Assembly: GCF_004005935.1 (NCBI RefSeq)
Contig: NZ_SACQ01000002.1
Coordinates: 372,001 to 436,000 of the forward strand
Reading direction: 5' to 3'
Source: Neptunomonas marina
Lineage (GTDB): Bacteria; Pseudomonadota; Gammaproteobacteria; Pseudomonadales; Balneatricaceae
Length of the DNA: 64,000 nt
Part shown: one piece after another, positions 56,125 through 64,000 of the stretch
How positions within the stretch are numbered: the stretch's first letter is position 1
How the letters are laid out: each line of letters opens with the position of its first letter
The notes under the pieces: model-generated
What the model saw: the letters and a program-made list of their open reading frames with translations, nothing else
The model's database searches: none
Told to the model about the DNA's origin: nothing
Translations under genes and position numbers: made by a program

Positions 56125-58323
56125 ATGACAGGGCAGGTGGATTCACTGACGGAGCAGGAACAGCAAATGACAGAAGAGATGCAAAATCAAGCCGCACAAG
56201 CATTGGTTGATAGCCGGGAGATACTCCCGACGGTCGACCATCCCGACGAAGTCGAACCGGTTGATCTCAAAGCCGCCGAGCTCTACATCAACCGCGAACT
56301 GAGCCACCTGCAGTTCAACGTTCGCGTGCTGGAACAAACCCTTGATGAGCGCCATCCGCTTTTAGAGCGGCTGATGTTCCTGCTGATCTTCTCCAGTAAC
56401 TTGGATGAGTTCTTTGAAATTCGTGTTGCCGATCAGCTCAGTCAGTTGAAGTATGGCCGTGAGGCCGTCGGCCCAGATGCCATGTATCCGGGCAAAGTAT
56501 TGGAGAAGATCTCCGAAATTTGCCATGCCAATGTGGATCGTCAGTACCGCATTTTAAATGAGATCATGTTCCCTGAGATGGCCGCGCAAGGGATACGTTT
56601 CTTGCGCCGCCGTGATTGGTCTGATGAGCAAAAAGCGTGGATACGCACCTATTTCGAAGAGAAGATTCTCCCTGTCATTAGCCCCATCGGGTTAGACCCG
56701 GCCCACCCATTCCCACGGCTGGTCAATAAAAGCCTCAACTTCATTGTGGAACTGGAAGGTAAGGACGCCTTTGGCCGTGAAACAGGTATGGCGATTATTC
56801 CCGCGCCGCGCTCGCTACCACGCTTGATTCGTCTACCCGACGAGCTCTGTGAAGAGGGCGATAACCTAATCTTCCTCTCATCGATCATCCACGAGTTTGC
56901 CGATGAGTTATTCCCGGGTATGACGGTAGAGGGCTGCTATCAGTTCCGTATTACCCGTAACGCCGACCTCACCTTTGACTACGAAGAGGTCGACGATCTT
57001 GCACGCACACTGCGTGGCGAGTTGCACTCGCGTAAATATGGCGATGCCGTGCGCCTTGAGGTGGATAACCGCACCCCACAAGAGTTGATCGACTTTCTGA
57101 TGCGCGAATGCAACTTATCCGATGATCAAGTCTATCGGGTGGATGGTCCTGTGAACCTCACACGTCTGATGGCGGTAAGAGATCTTATCGAGCGCAAAGA
57201 CCTGCGTTGGCCGCCTTTCTCACCTGGGTTACCCGGCAAGATCAAGAAAGAGAAAGAGAAGGACATGTTTCAAGCACTGAAAACCGGTGACATGTTGTTG
57301 ATGCACCCGTTTCAGTCCTTCACGCCGGTTATTGATCTGCTACGCCAAGCCGCAAAAGATCCAGATGTGGTGGCAATCAAGCAAACGCTCTACCGCACCG
57401 GCGACAAGTCCGACATCGTTAATGCACTGGTTGAAGCCGCGCGTAACGGTAAAGAGGTGACCGTAGTTATCGAACTGCGCGCCCGTTTTGACGAAGAGAG
57501 CAACCTGCACCTTGCAAGCCGTCTCCAAGAGGCAGGCTGCTTGGTCGTATACGGGGTTGTAGGCTACAAAACCCACGCAAAAGCGGTGTTAGTAGTACGC
57601 CAAGAGGGGAACAAACTCGTGCGGTACTGCCACTTAGGCACGGGGAACTACCACTCAGGCACAGCACGCCTGTACACCGACTACAGCTACATGACCGCCG
57701 ATAACGATATCGGCGAAGATGTCCACAAAGTGTTTCAGCAGCTCACGGGCATGGGCAAAATCCAGCGCCTGAAAAAGCTCTATAACGCGCCGTTCACACT
57801 GCACGCAAAAATGATCGAGCTCATTCAGCACGAAGCGAAACTCGCGAAGTCCGGCAAGCCGGGGCACATCATTGTGAAGGTCAACGGCCTCACTGAGCCC
57901 AAAATGATTCGTGCACTGTATGAGGCATCACAGGCTGGGGTAAAAATTGAGCTGATTATCCGTGGCATGTGCCGCCTACGTCCGGGCCTAAAAGGGATCT
58001 CAGAAAACATCACCGTACGCTCGGTGATCGGCCGCTTCTTAGAACACACGCGTGTGTACTATTTCGGTAACAACGGCAAGCATGAAGTGTTCTGTGCGAG
58101 CGCCGACTGGATGGAGCGTAACATGCTCAACCGTGTTGAAACCGGCTTCCCGCTCACCGGCAAACTGGCTGATCGCGTCAAACGCGAGCTCGATTACTAC
58201 CTGCAAGACAATACGCAAAGCTGGGAGCTGCAGGCAGATGGCCGCTATACCCTGAATCTACCCGAGGAGGGTGAAGAACCTTTCAGTGCACAACAACAAT
58301 TACTACAAGATTTTGCGACTTAA
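56125..58323 (+). CDS. ppk1: Polyphosphate kinase 1
   Basis: 732 residues with the four PPK1 regions: N-terminal helical domain (INRELSHLQFNVRVLEQ near 55-70), the head, and two catalytic C-terminal domains. The phospho-histidine is in VGYKTHAKAVLV (near 482); HLGTGNYH and FGNNGKHEVFCASADWMERN are typical. It reversibly polymerises ATP gamma-phosphate into polyphosphate. The first 45 residues form a Gln/Glu-rich acidic leader. It follows hemB by 30 bases, probably cotranscribed, and ends at a terminator hairpin. Confidence 0.97.
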   Translation: MTGQVDSLTEQEQQMTEEMQNQAAQALVDSREILPTVDHPDEVEPVDLKAAELYINRELSHLQFNVRVLEQTLDERHPLLERLMFLLIFSSNLDEFFEIRVADQLSQLKYGREAVGPDAMYPGKVLEKISEICHANVDRQYRILNEIMFPEMAAQGIRFLRRRDWSDEQKAWIRTYFEEKILPVISPIGLDPAHPFPRLVNKSLNFIVELEGKDAFGRETGMAIIPAPRSLPRLIRLPDELCEEGDNLIFLSSIIHEFADELFPGMTVEGCYQFRITRNADLTFDYEEVDDLARTLRGELHSRKYGDAVRLEVDNRTPQELIDFLMRECNLSDDQVYRVDGPVNLTRLMAVRDLIERKDLRWPPFSPGLPGKIKKEKEKDMFQALKTGDMLLMHPFQSFTPVIDLLRQAAKDPDVVAIKQTLYRTGDKSDIVNALVEAARNGKEVTVVIELRARFDEESNLHLASRLQEAGCLVVYGVVGYKTHAKAVLVVRQEGNKLVRYCHLGTGNYHSGTARLYTDYSYMTADNDIGEDVHKVFQQLTGMGKIQRLKKLYNAPFTLHAKMIELIQHEAKLAKSGKPGHIIVKVNGLTEPKMIRALYEASQAGVKIELIIRGMCRLRPGLKGISENITVRSVIGRFLEHTRVYYFGNNGKHEVFCASADWMERNMLNRVETGFPLTGKLADRVKRELDYYLQDNTQSWELQADGRYTLNLPEEGEEPFSAQQQLLQDFAT

Positions 58324-58338
58324 GCAGCAAAATCGACC

Positions 58339-58366
58339 AAAATGGGCATCTTTCGATGCCCATTTT
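58339..58366 (+). terminator. Terminator after ppk1
   Basis: TGGGCATC-TTTC-GATGCCCA is a perfect 8-base stem and 4-base loop followed by TTTT, about 20 bases after the ppk1 stop, with an A-run on the other side that would allow function in both directions. Confidence 0.85.
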
Positions 58367-58456
58367 CAGTTATAGCGACCTGCTCTTTAGAAAACATCTA
58401 CTCCAGCGACGTGCCCATTTGACCACTTTTTATCTGTTTTGACATGATGACGAACA

Positions 58457-58484
58457 GACCATCAACAGAGTAGACTCTGTGGTC
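58457..58484. promoter_or_regulatory. Inverted repeat upstream of the amino-acid ABC operon, candidate operator
   Basis: ACAGAGT-AG-ACTCTGT is a perfect 7-2-7 inverted repeat (58465-58480), flanked by GACC and GGTC, in the 240-base gap between ppk1 and the ABC ATPase gene. It lies about 95-110 bases upstream of the likely start and could bind a regulator or form an RNA hairpin. Confidence 0.5.
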
Positions 58485-58575
58485 AAGAATTTCATATAAG
58501 AAAAAAGTTGGCGTATCATTAGCGTTTAGTCCTGTACTAAAGGCTTATCTCATTCGCCCAATAATGGAAAACACT

Positions 58576-59349
58576 ATGTCCGATTCCTCGATCGCGCTAG
58601 AACTGGTCGACATTCACAAGTCATATGGAAATCTAGAAGTTCTGAAAGGTGTTTCCCTTCAGGCGAAAGACGGGGACGTCATCTCGATTCTGGGCTCGAG
58701 TGGTTCAGGAAAGAGTACATTGCTACGCTGCATCAACCTTCTGGAAAAACCGGCCAGTGGCCGAGTTGTGATCAGTGGCGAGGAGCTTTTGCTGAAACCT
58801 GGCAAAAACGACGAGCTCGAAGCGGCCAACCGCAAGCAACTCGAATCGATGCGTTCACGTATCGGTTTCGTATTCCAGAACTTCAACTTATGGCCTCACA
58901 AAACCATTCTTAACAACATTATCGAAGCGCCTATGCAGGTCTTGGGTCACTCCAAAGAGCAAGCCGTTAAGCGTGCCGAAACCTTGTTAAAAAAGGTTGG
59001 GTTGTATGAGAAGAAAGATGCCTACCCTGGCAACCTTTCCGGTGGTCAGCAGCAACGCATCGCAATCGCCCGTGCACTGGCGATGGATCCACAAGTCTTG
59101 CTATTCGACGAACCGACGTCGGCCTTGGATCCCGAGCTGGTCAATGAAGTACTGAGCGTTATGCGAGAGCTGGCTGAAGAGGGGCGCACTATGCTGATCG
59201 TGACCCACGAGATGCGTTTTGCCCGCGAAGTTTCAAGCCAGGTCGTTTTCCTGCATCAAGGGCAAATTGAAGAGATAGGCCCGCCAGAACAGGTATTCGA
59301 TAACCCGAAATCACAACGTGTGCGTGACTTCATGTCGAGCCATGTATGA
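58576..59349 (+). CDS. Polar amino-acid ABC transporter ATPase (HisP/ArtP type)
   Basis: 257 residues from ATG 58576 ([18 protein letters not shown]); it has GGA 7 bases upstream, unlike an ATG at 58564. Walker [12 protein letters not shown] (near 42), Q-loop [11 protein letters not shown], signature [15 protein letters not shown] and Walker [12 protein letters not shown] are intact, with the typical [11 protein letters not shown]. It energises import of a polar or basic amino acid together with the three genes that follow. Confidence 0.95.
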   Translation: MSDSSIALELVDIHKSYGNLEVLKGVSLQAKDGDVISILGSSGSGKSTLLRCINLLEKPASGRVVISGEELLLKPGKNDELEAANRKQLESMRSRIGFVFQNFNLWPHKTILNNIIEAPMQVLGHSKEQAVKRAETLLKKVGLYEKKDAYPGNLSGGQQQRIAIARALAMDPQVLLFDEPTSALDPELVNEVLSVMRELAEEGRTMLIVTHEMRFAREVSSQVVFLHQGQIEEIGPPEQVFDNPKSQRVRDFMSSHV

Positions 59350-59399
59350 TCTCCATCCATCTATAGACATAATAATTTCACAATATAGAGAGAAACCTG

Positions 59400-60164
59400 A
59401 TGAGTGTACGTAAAATTATCGCAGCGGCAACGCTGGCAGCAACCGCACTGGTAGGCACACAAGCACTGGCAGGCGATAAAATCCGCATCGCAACGGAAGG
59501 CGCATACGCACCTTTCAATATGAAAAACGAACAGGGCGAGTTGATCGGCTTTGATGTAGAGATCGCTAAAGCGCTGTGTGCTGAAATGAAAGCTGACTGC
59601 ACAATCGTTGAGCAGGATTGGGACGGTATGATCCCAGCGCTGCGCGGTAAGAAGTTCGACGCAATCATCGCGTCTATGTCGATCACTGAAGAGCGTCTGC
59701 GCGCGATCGACTTCACCGACCCTTACTACACCAACGCGCTGGCATTCGTTGCCGCACAAGGTGCTGAGTTCAAAACTGACAAAGCTTCTTTGAAGGGTAA
59801 AACGCTTGGTGCACAGCGTGCCACTATCGCGGGTCAGTACTTAGAAGATGAGCTTGGCGATATCGTTGATGTGAAGCTATACGACACGCAAGACAACGCT
59901 TATCTTGATCTTGCATCAGGCCGTCTCGATGGTTTGGTATCTGACAAATTCCCAGCATACGACTGGATGCGTACAGACGCCGGTAAAAGCTACGAGTTCA
60001 AAGGCGACGAAATCAAAACAGCGACGGTCGATAAAATCGGTATCGGCATCCGTAAAGGCGATAACGAGCTGAAAGAGAAGTTCAACAAGGCGCTGAAAGC
60101 GATTGTACAAGACGGTACATACGGGAAAATCAACGCTAAGTACTTCCCATTCTCGATCTACTAA
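59400..60164 (+). CDS. Periplasmic amino-acid-binding protein (Lys/Arg/Orn type)
   Basis: 254 residues with a signal peptide (KIIAAATLAATALVGTQALAG). The mature protein is close to HisJ/ArgT: KIRIATEGAYAPFN, LIGFDVEIAKALCAEM, DAIIASMSITEERLRAIDFT and PYYTNALAFVA, and a cysteine pair near 59-66. It binds a basic amino acid, probably lysine, arginine, ornithine or histidine, and delivers it to the permeases. Strongly codon-adapted. Followed by competing hairpins before the permease genes. Confidence 0.94.
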   Translation: MSVRKIIAAATLAATALVGTQALAGDKIRIATEGAYAPFNMKNEQGELIGFDVEIAKALCAEMKADCTIVEQDWDGMIPALRGKKFDAIIASMSITEERLRAIDFTDPYYTNALAFVAAQGAEFKTDKASLKGKTLGAQRATIAGQYLEDELGDIVDVKLYDTQDNAYLDLASGRLDGLVSDKFPAYDWMRTDAGKSYEFKGDEIKTATVDKIGIGIRKGDNELKEKFNKALKAIVQDGTYGKINAKYFPFSIY

Positions 60165-60166
60165 GC

Positions 60167-60232
60167 CGTTACGCGTAACGCAAAGCAACACATACGCTGA
60201 GCATCGTTTACGGTGCTTAGCGTACCGTAAAC
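60167..60232 (+). repeat. Intergenic palindrome and alternative hairpins in the amino-acid ABC operon
   Basis: A 14-base perfect palindrome CGTTACGCGTAACG (60167-60180) follows the binding-protein stop. Downstream, ACGCTGAGCA (60194-60203) can pair with TGCTTAGCGT (60214-60223), while GTTTACGGT (60206-60214) can pair with ACCGTAAAC (60224-60232). The two stems share bases and cannot form together. No T-run follows, so the region probably tunes expression of the permeases relative to the binding protein. Confidence 0.6.
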
Positions 60233-60274
60233 ACAAGTGGACTCTCCCACTTTTCCACGCATGAGTATTTTAAC

Positions 60275-60967
60275 GTGATTGATCTTCATGGTTTCGGGCA
60301 TCTTTTGCTAGCCGGCACATGGGTCACGGTAAAACTGGCCGTTGTCAGTCTTATTGTTGGCTTGATTTTTGGCCTATTGGGCGCAGCGGCAAAGCTATCT
60401 GACTACAAAATTTTGCGTGGTATCGGCACCGCTTATACAACGCTGGTGCGTGGTATTCCTGAGCTGCTGATCGTATTTGCGATCTACTTCGGTGGCTCAG
60501 CGATCGTTATGGCGATCGCCAGCTGGTTTGGGTATGACGAGTATATCGAAATCAACCCATTTATGGCCGGTGTCACTGCCCTTTCCATCGCTTTCGGTGC
60601 CTATGCAACCGAAGTGTTCCGCATGGCGATTCTATCGATCCCTAAAGGGCAATGGGAATCTGCACAAGCGATGGGGATGACGCCCTCTAAAACCTTTTTC
60701 CGCATCATCTTACCGCAGGTTTGGCGTGTTGCGCTGCCGGGCCTTGGCAACCTGTTCCAAGTGCTACTCAAAGACACGGCGCTGGTGTCGGTTGTGGGTC
60801 TTCAGGATATTATCCGCCAAGCATCTACAGCGGTCGCAGCAACAAAAGAGCCGTTCACCTTCTACCTAGCCGCAGCCTGTATCTATTTGATTCTTACTGC
60901 CATAGCCACAGGTACAACACACTGGTTTGAGCGTTTGAGCAACCCACAAGCGAGGTACAAAGGATGA
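60275..60967 (+). CDS. Amino-acid ABC transporter permease (HisQ type)
   Basis: 230 residues, starting at GTG 60275 (MIDLHGFGHLLLAGTWVTVK). Five or so membrane helices and the ABC inner-membrane coupling motif EVFRMAILSIPKGQWESAQA (near 113-132), with YTTLVRGIPELLIVFAIYFG near 52. It pairs with the next permease to form the channel. Its end overlaps the following gene by 4 bases. Confidence 0.95.
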   Translation: MIDLHGFGHLLLAGTWVTVKLAVVSLIVGLIFGLLGAAAKLSDYKILRGIGTAYTTLVRGIPELLIVFAIYFGGSAIVMAIASWFGYDEYIEINPFMAGVTALSIAFGAYATEVFRMAILSIPKGQWESAQAMGMTPSKTFFRIILPQVWRVALPGLGNLFQVLLKDTALVSVVGLQDIIRQASTAVAATKEPFTFYLAAACIYLILTAIATGTTHWFERLSNPQARYKG

Positions 60968-61689
60968 GCTGGGATTGGGACGTTATCATCAAGTACTACC
61001 CAAAACTCCTTGATGGTGCATTACTAACATTAGAGCTGGTTCTGATCTCTGGCTTTATCGGGGTGGCGCTTGCTGTACCTACCGCACTGGCCCGCGTCTC
61101 GCCTAACCGTTTGATCAGTACGCTGCCGTTTTGCTTTATCTACTTCTTCCGCGGTACACCATTGCTGATTCAGATCTTCTTGATCTATTACGGTGCTTCG
61201 CAATTCGAGGCGATTCGAGAGTCGAGCCTGTGGCCAATTCTGAAAGAGCCGTACTGGTGCGCCATTATCGCGTTTTCACTCAATACCGCAGCCTATAGTG
61301 CCGAGCTTTTCCGCGGTGCGATTCAGGCGATACCGCGCGGAGAGTTAGAAGCCGCTGACGCGTTTGGTATGAGTTGGTTTAAGAAGACGCGCCGCATCGT
61401 GTTGCCGCGTGCCTTTGGTATTGCTCTACCGGGCTACGGCAATGAAGTGGTACTGATGCTGAAAAGTAGTGCGCTGGCATCCACCATCACTCTGCTCGAC
61501 CTGACCGGTATGGCGCGCACCATCCAAGCCAGAACCTACACGCCGGTGGAGCTGTTTACCGCCGCGGGTGTGATCTACCTTGTGATGGCGGCTTTGGTTA
61601 TCGGGCTGTTCCGCATGATGGAAAGCTACTTCAACCGCTACCAGTATTACAAACCGCCTATCGACCCACTCGGTGTTGAAAAGCAGTAA
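60964..61689 (+). CDS. Amino-acid ABC transporter permease (HisM type)
   Basis: 241 residues with about five membrane helices. The coupling loop is AELFRGAIQAIPRGELEAAD (near 112-131), and FIYFFRGTPLLIQIFLIYYG lies near 60. It completes the ATPase, binding protein, HisQ-type and HisM-type set. It overlaps the preceding permease by 4 bases and ends before a terminator. Confidence 0.95.
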   Translation: MSWDWDVIIKYYPKLLDGALLTLELVLISGFIGVALAVPTALARVSPNRLISTLPFCFIYFFRGTPLLIQIFLIYYGASQFEAIRESSLWPILKEPYWCAIIAFSLNTAAYSAELFRGAIQAIPRGELEAADAFGMSWFKKTRRIVLPRAFGIALPGYGNEVVLMLKSSALASTITLLDLTGMARTIQARTYTPVELFTAAGVIYLVMAALVIGLFRMMESYFNRYQYYKPPIDPLGVEKQ

Positions 61690-61692
61690 ATA

Positions 61693-61719
61693 AAAAACCG
61701 CTCTATTGAGCGGTTTTTT
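61693..61719. terminator. Bidirectional terminator
   Basis: AAAAAACCGCTC-TATT-GAGCGGTTTTTT forms a perfect stem flanked by A and T runs, between the amino-acid permease stop (61689) and the convergent SDR gene stop (61737). Confidence 0.92.
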
Positions 61720-61736
61720 AATGTAAGGCTAAAGCG

Positions 61737-62573
61737 TTAAGCAGGGGGCGCAGCTGCTAACAACGCGCGATAGCCTTCGCGGTAGCTTGGATAGATAAAC
61801 TGATAGCCGCTTGCTCTCAAGAAGCCATTATTGCAGCGCTTACTCCCCGTGCCACGACTCATCGAGCGCTCGGTAATCGTCACGTTTAACTCATCCGCTA
61901 ACCAATCCATCACTTCAGCAAGGGGTGCAGGTTGATCGTCAGAGGCAAGATAAACGGGCGCTAACCGCTCCCCTTGAGTCGCCAACTTCACTAGATGCGC
62001 TAAAACACCTGCGCAATCATCGCGGTGGATACGATTGGTGAAACTCACCGGCTCCAGAGGGGCAGAGATGCCCTGCTTCACCCGCTCAAGTAGAAAACCA
62101 CGGCCAGGACCATAGATACCGCTAAAGCGCACCGCAGTGCCGCCTAGCGCCTGAACCTGTTGCTCAGCTGTACGCATAATTTTGCCGGTCGCCGTGCGCG
62201 GTTCAGCGGGAGACTGCTCATCAACCGTTGTACTGTCGGCTTGGCCATAAACGCTCGTACTGGATGTAAAGAGCAGCGTTTTGGGCGGCTTGGGCAGTGC
62301 TGCAACCACGTGTTTAACGCCATCGACATACGCACGTTGGTAGGCCTCTTCAGTGCGGCCAGATGCGGCGGCACAATAGATCAAAACATCTATCTCAGGC
62401 AGGTTTGATAGTGTATCTTTATCACCAAGGTCGGCTGATATCCCTTGGATAGCGGCCGGTAGTTTGGTGATATCACGGCGTATCCCCCAAACCGTTAGCC
62501 CTTGTTCGGCCAGCAACACACCTAGAGCGCTGCCAACATCACCACATCCAGCAATCAAAACACGTTGCGGCAT
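61737..62573 (-). CDS. SDR-family NAD(P)-dependent oxidoreductase (YeeZ-like)
   Basis: 278 residues, extended short-chain dehydrogenase fold. The dinucleotide site is VLIAGCGDVGSALGVLL (residues 5-21), with LFTSSTSVYGQ (near 105) and SGIYGPGRG (near 155). The usual YxxxK catalytic pair is not obvious, matching the atypical YeeZ/NAD-epimerase-like group of unknown substrate. Divergent from oxyR. Confidence 0.88.
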   Translation of the reverse strand: MPQRVLIAGCGDVGSALGVLLAEQGLTVWGIRRDITKLPAAIQGISADLGDKDTLSNLPEIDVLIYCAAASGRTEEAYQRAYVDGVKHVVAALPKPPKTLLFTSSTSVYGQADSTTVDEQSPAEPRTATGKIMRTAEQQVQALGGTAVRFSGIYGPGRGFLLERVKQGISAPLEPVSFTNRIHRDDCAGVLAHLVKLATQGERLAPVYLASDDQPAPLAEVMDWLADELNVTITERSMSRGTGSKRCNNGFLRASGYQFIYPSYREGYRALLAAAPPA

Positions 62574-62620
62574 CTCGTTCTCCTTTTGGTTTGCAGCTGC
62601 ATCATAACAGAGGACCGACT

Positions 62621-63523
62621 ATGACACTTACTGAGCTGCGCTACATCGTAACGCTAGCAAAAGAGCAGCACTTTGGACGTGCCGCTGAGCAGTGCTTTGT
62701 CAGCCAACCCACGCTCTCGATTGCCGTTAAAAAGCTGGAGGAGGAGTTGGGCGTGGCGCTGTTTGAGCGGTCTAAGAACTCCGTGCACTTAACGGATGTC
62801 GGCGCTCAAGTGGTGGAGCAAGCACAAAAGGTATTGCAACAAGCGGATGCCATAAAAGATGTGGCGCAAAACGGTAAAGACCAACTGCTGGCACCGCTGC
62901 GGGTTGGTGCCATCTACACCATCGGCCCCTACCTGTTTCCACACTTGGTACCTCAGGTACGCCAACTAGCGCCCAATATGCCGCTCTATATCGAAGAGAA
63001 CTTTACCGCCCGCCTACGTGAAAAGCTGCGTCAAGGGGAGCTAGACGCGATTATCATCGCCCTACCCTTTGAGGAGCCCGATGTGGTCACTCGGCCTCTG
63101 TATGACGAGCCTTTCGTCATGCTACTGCCCAAGCAACACCCGTGGAAAGATCAGCGCCAGATCGATGCAGCCAGCCTCAGCAGCACCGAATTGCTATTGC
63201 TCGGCGAGGGTCACTGCTTCCGCGACCAAGTGCTTGAGTCCTGCCCAACGCTCACACAAGCGATTCAGCAGCAACATCGCGTGACCGAAGGCAGCTCGCT
63301 AGAGACGATCCGCATGATGGTGGCTACAGGCCTTGGCGCAAGTGTATTACCGATCTCTGCGACCGATGGACACTACCAGTCTGATCTGGTCATCACCAAG
63401 CCGTTTAAGCAGCCGCAGCCCACCCGCACCGTGGCCGTGGCATGGCGTGCAAGCTTCCCACGTCCACAGGCGATCGATGTGCTGATCAACGCCGTCAGCT
63501 TGTGCAACGTGACGCCCCACTAA
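62621..63523 (+). CDS. oxyR: Hydrogen peroxide-responsive regulator OxyR
   Basis: 300 residues from ATG 62621 (MTLTELRYIVTLAKEQHFGR), with AGAGGA six bases upstream. LysR-type helix-turn-helix (GRAAEQCFVSQPTLSIAVKK), and the redox cysteines in GHCFRDQVLESC (about residues 199 and 208) that form a disulfide in response to peroxide. It activates catalase and peroxidase-type genes. Followed 15 bases later by recG, as in Pseudomonas. Confidence 0.96.
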   Translation: MTLTELRYIVTLAKEQHFGRAAEQCFVSQPTLSIAVKKLEEELGVALFERSKNSVHLTDVGAQVVEQAQKVLQQADAIKDVAQNGKDQLLAPLRVGAIYTIGPYLFPHLVPQVRQLAPNMPLYIEENFTARLREKLRQGELDAIIIALPFEEPDVVTRPLYDEPFVMLLPKQHPWKDQRQIDAASLSSTELLLLGEGHCFRDQVLESCPTLTQAIQQQHRVTEGSSLETIRMMVATGLGASVLPISATDGHYQSDLVITKPFKQPQPTRTVAVAWRASFPRPQAIDVLINAVSLCNVTPH

Positions 63524-63538
63524 GGACACCGCAAGATC

Positions 63539-64000
63539 ATGGCATCGGCAAACGATATCACCCAGCTCAAAGGGGTGGGTGCAGCGATGGCGCTTAAACT
63601 TGAGCGCTTGGGCATTACGCAGATTCAGGACCTGCTGTTCCACCTGCCACTACGCTATCAAGACCGCACGCGCATCGTACCCATAGGCTCATTGCAGCCC
63701 GGCGATGAAGTGGTCGTGGAGGGCGAAGTACGCGTTAGTGATATTCAGATGGGACGCCGTCGCGCGCTACTGTGTCGTATTCAAGATGGCACAGGGACAT
63801 TAACACTGCGCTTTTTTCACTTTAGCGCTGCACAAAAAAACGGCCTTGCACCTGGCAAGCGCGTACGCTGCTTTGGCGAAGCACGCCCAGGCCCCAACGG
63901 ACTCGAGATGGTGCACCCTGAGTATCGCGCCAGCGGTAACGATGGACTACAGCCCACTGATACACACCTAACGCCCGTCTACCCGATGACCGAGGGCTTA
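63539..64000 (+). CDS. recG: ATP-dependent DNA helicase RecG (N-terminal part, runs off the window)
   Basis: The frame from ATG 63539 (MASANDITQLKGVGAAMALK) stays open to the window end. The visible part, about 154 residues, matches the RecG N-terminal region: ITQLKGVGAAMALKLERLGI, LLFHLPLRYQDRT, then the wedge OB-fold (VVVEGEVRVSDIQMGRRRAL; LLCRIQDGTGTLTLRFFHF). The helicase motors lie beyond the edge. RecG processes stalled forks and Holliday junctions. AGGA lies 11 bases before the ATG. Confidence 0.93.
   Translation, partial: MASANDITQLKGVGAAMALKLERLGITQIQDLLFHLPLRYQDRTRIVPIGSLQPGDEVVVEGEVRVSDIQMGRRRALLCRIQDGTGTLTLRFFHFSAAQKNGLAPGKRVRCFGEARPGPNGLEMVHPEYRASGNDGLQPTDTHLTPVYPMTEGL

Noticed and set aside
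58438..58444. TTGACA-like -35 element before the amino-acid ABC operon
   Set aside because: No acceptable -10 element occurs at 16-18 bases downstream.

Overview
The window is a chromosomal segment of a Gram-negative gammaproteobacterium. Evidence for this is the family content (GlcDEF/GlcC, OxyR, PPK1, AsmA, YggX, MutY, ElbB, IorAB), the neighbour pairs (MutY with YggX and an AsmA-like gene; hisB-hisH-hisF; hemB next to ppk1; oxyR next to recG), and the mixture of ABC, TRAP and RND transport with abundant cyclic-di-GMP and chemotaxis proteins. That layout resembles Pseudomonas and marine Oceanospirillales-type bacteria; I would guess an aquatic, motile, organic-acid- and amino-acid-using heterotroph, but no 16S rRNA is present to settle it. 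No phage, insertion sequence, CRISPR or plasmid backbone is visible; base composition looks even, except that the SGNH/acyltransferase pair looks somewhat more AT-rich.

Layout. 1-7.6 kb: the end of an HD-GYP protein, an SLC13 anion transporter with a divergent AraC regulator, and glycolate oxidase glcDEF with divergent GlcC and a palindromic operator between them. 7.6-16.9 kb: a chemoreceptor with a C-terminal zinc-binding (CZB) domain, three small conserved genes, and a glutathione-dependent formaldehyde detoxification pair (adhC-fghA) with a divergent LysR gene, then two exporters. 16.9-24.1 kb: a TAXI-type TRAP transporter and a DctB/DctD-like two-component system, with a well-formed sigma-54 promoter in front of the transporter. 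24.2-32.1 kb: a diguanylate cyclase, a periplasmic binding protein, tRNA-Phe, yggX, mutY, an AsmA protein and hisB-hisH-hisF (hisA is not in its usual place).

32.2-36.7 kb is the least understood segment: a six-gene minus-strand unit encoding a GNAT acetyltransferase, a Tat-signal protein, three tandem phage-tail-collar (microcystin-dependent protein type) paralogues, and a Calx-beta protein with a C-terminal hydrophobic anchor. 36.9-46.2 kb: an RND efflux adaptor and pump, an ornithine cyclodeaminase-family enzyme, a CSS-EAL phosphodiesterase and indolepyruvate oxidoreductase iorAB. 46.4-52.1 kb: an SGNH hydrolase/acyltransferase pair and a three-gene overlapping unit joining a PhnD-like binding protein, a HAMP-GGDEF-EAL protein and an outer-membrane-like protein. 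52.2-64 kb: elbB, biotin transporter bioMNY, hemB, ppk1, a polar amino-acid ABC transporter, an SDR gene, oxyR and the start of recG.

Themes: uptake and oxidation of small carboxylates (glycolate, SLC13 and TRAP substrates), amino-acid uptake and catabolism, and dense c-di-GMP signalling (HD-GYP, GGDEF, CSS-EAL and GGDEF-EAL proteins). The best candidates for undescribed systems are the tail-collar operon and the binding-protein/GGDEF-EAL/outer-membrane unit.
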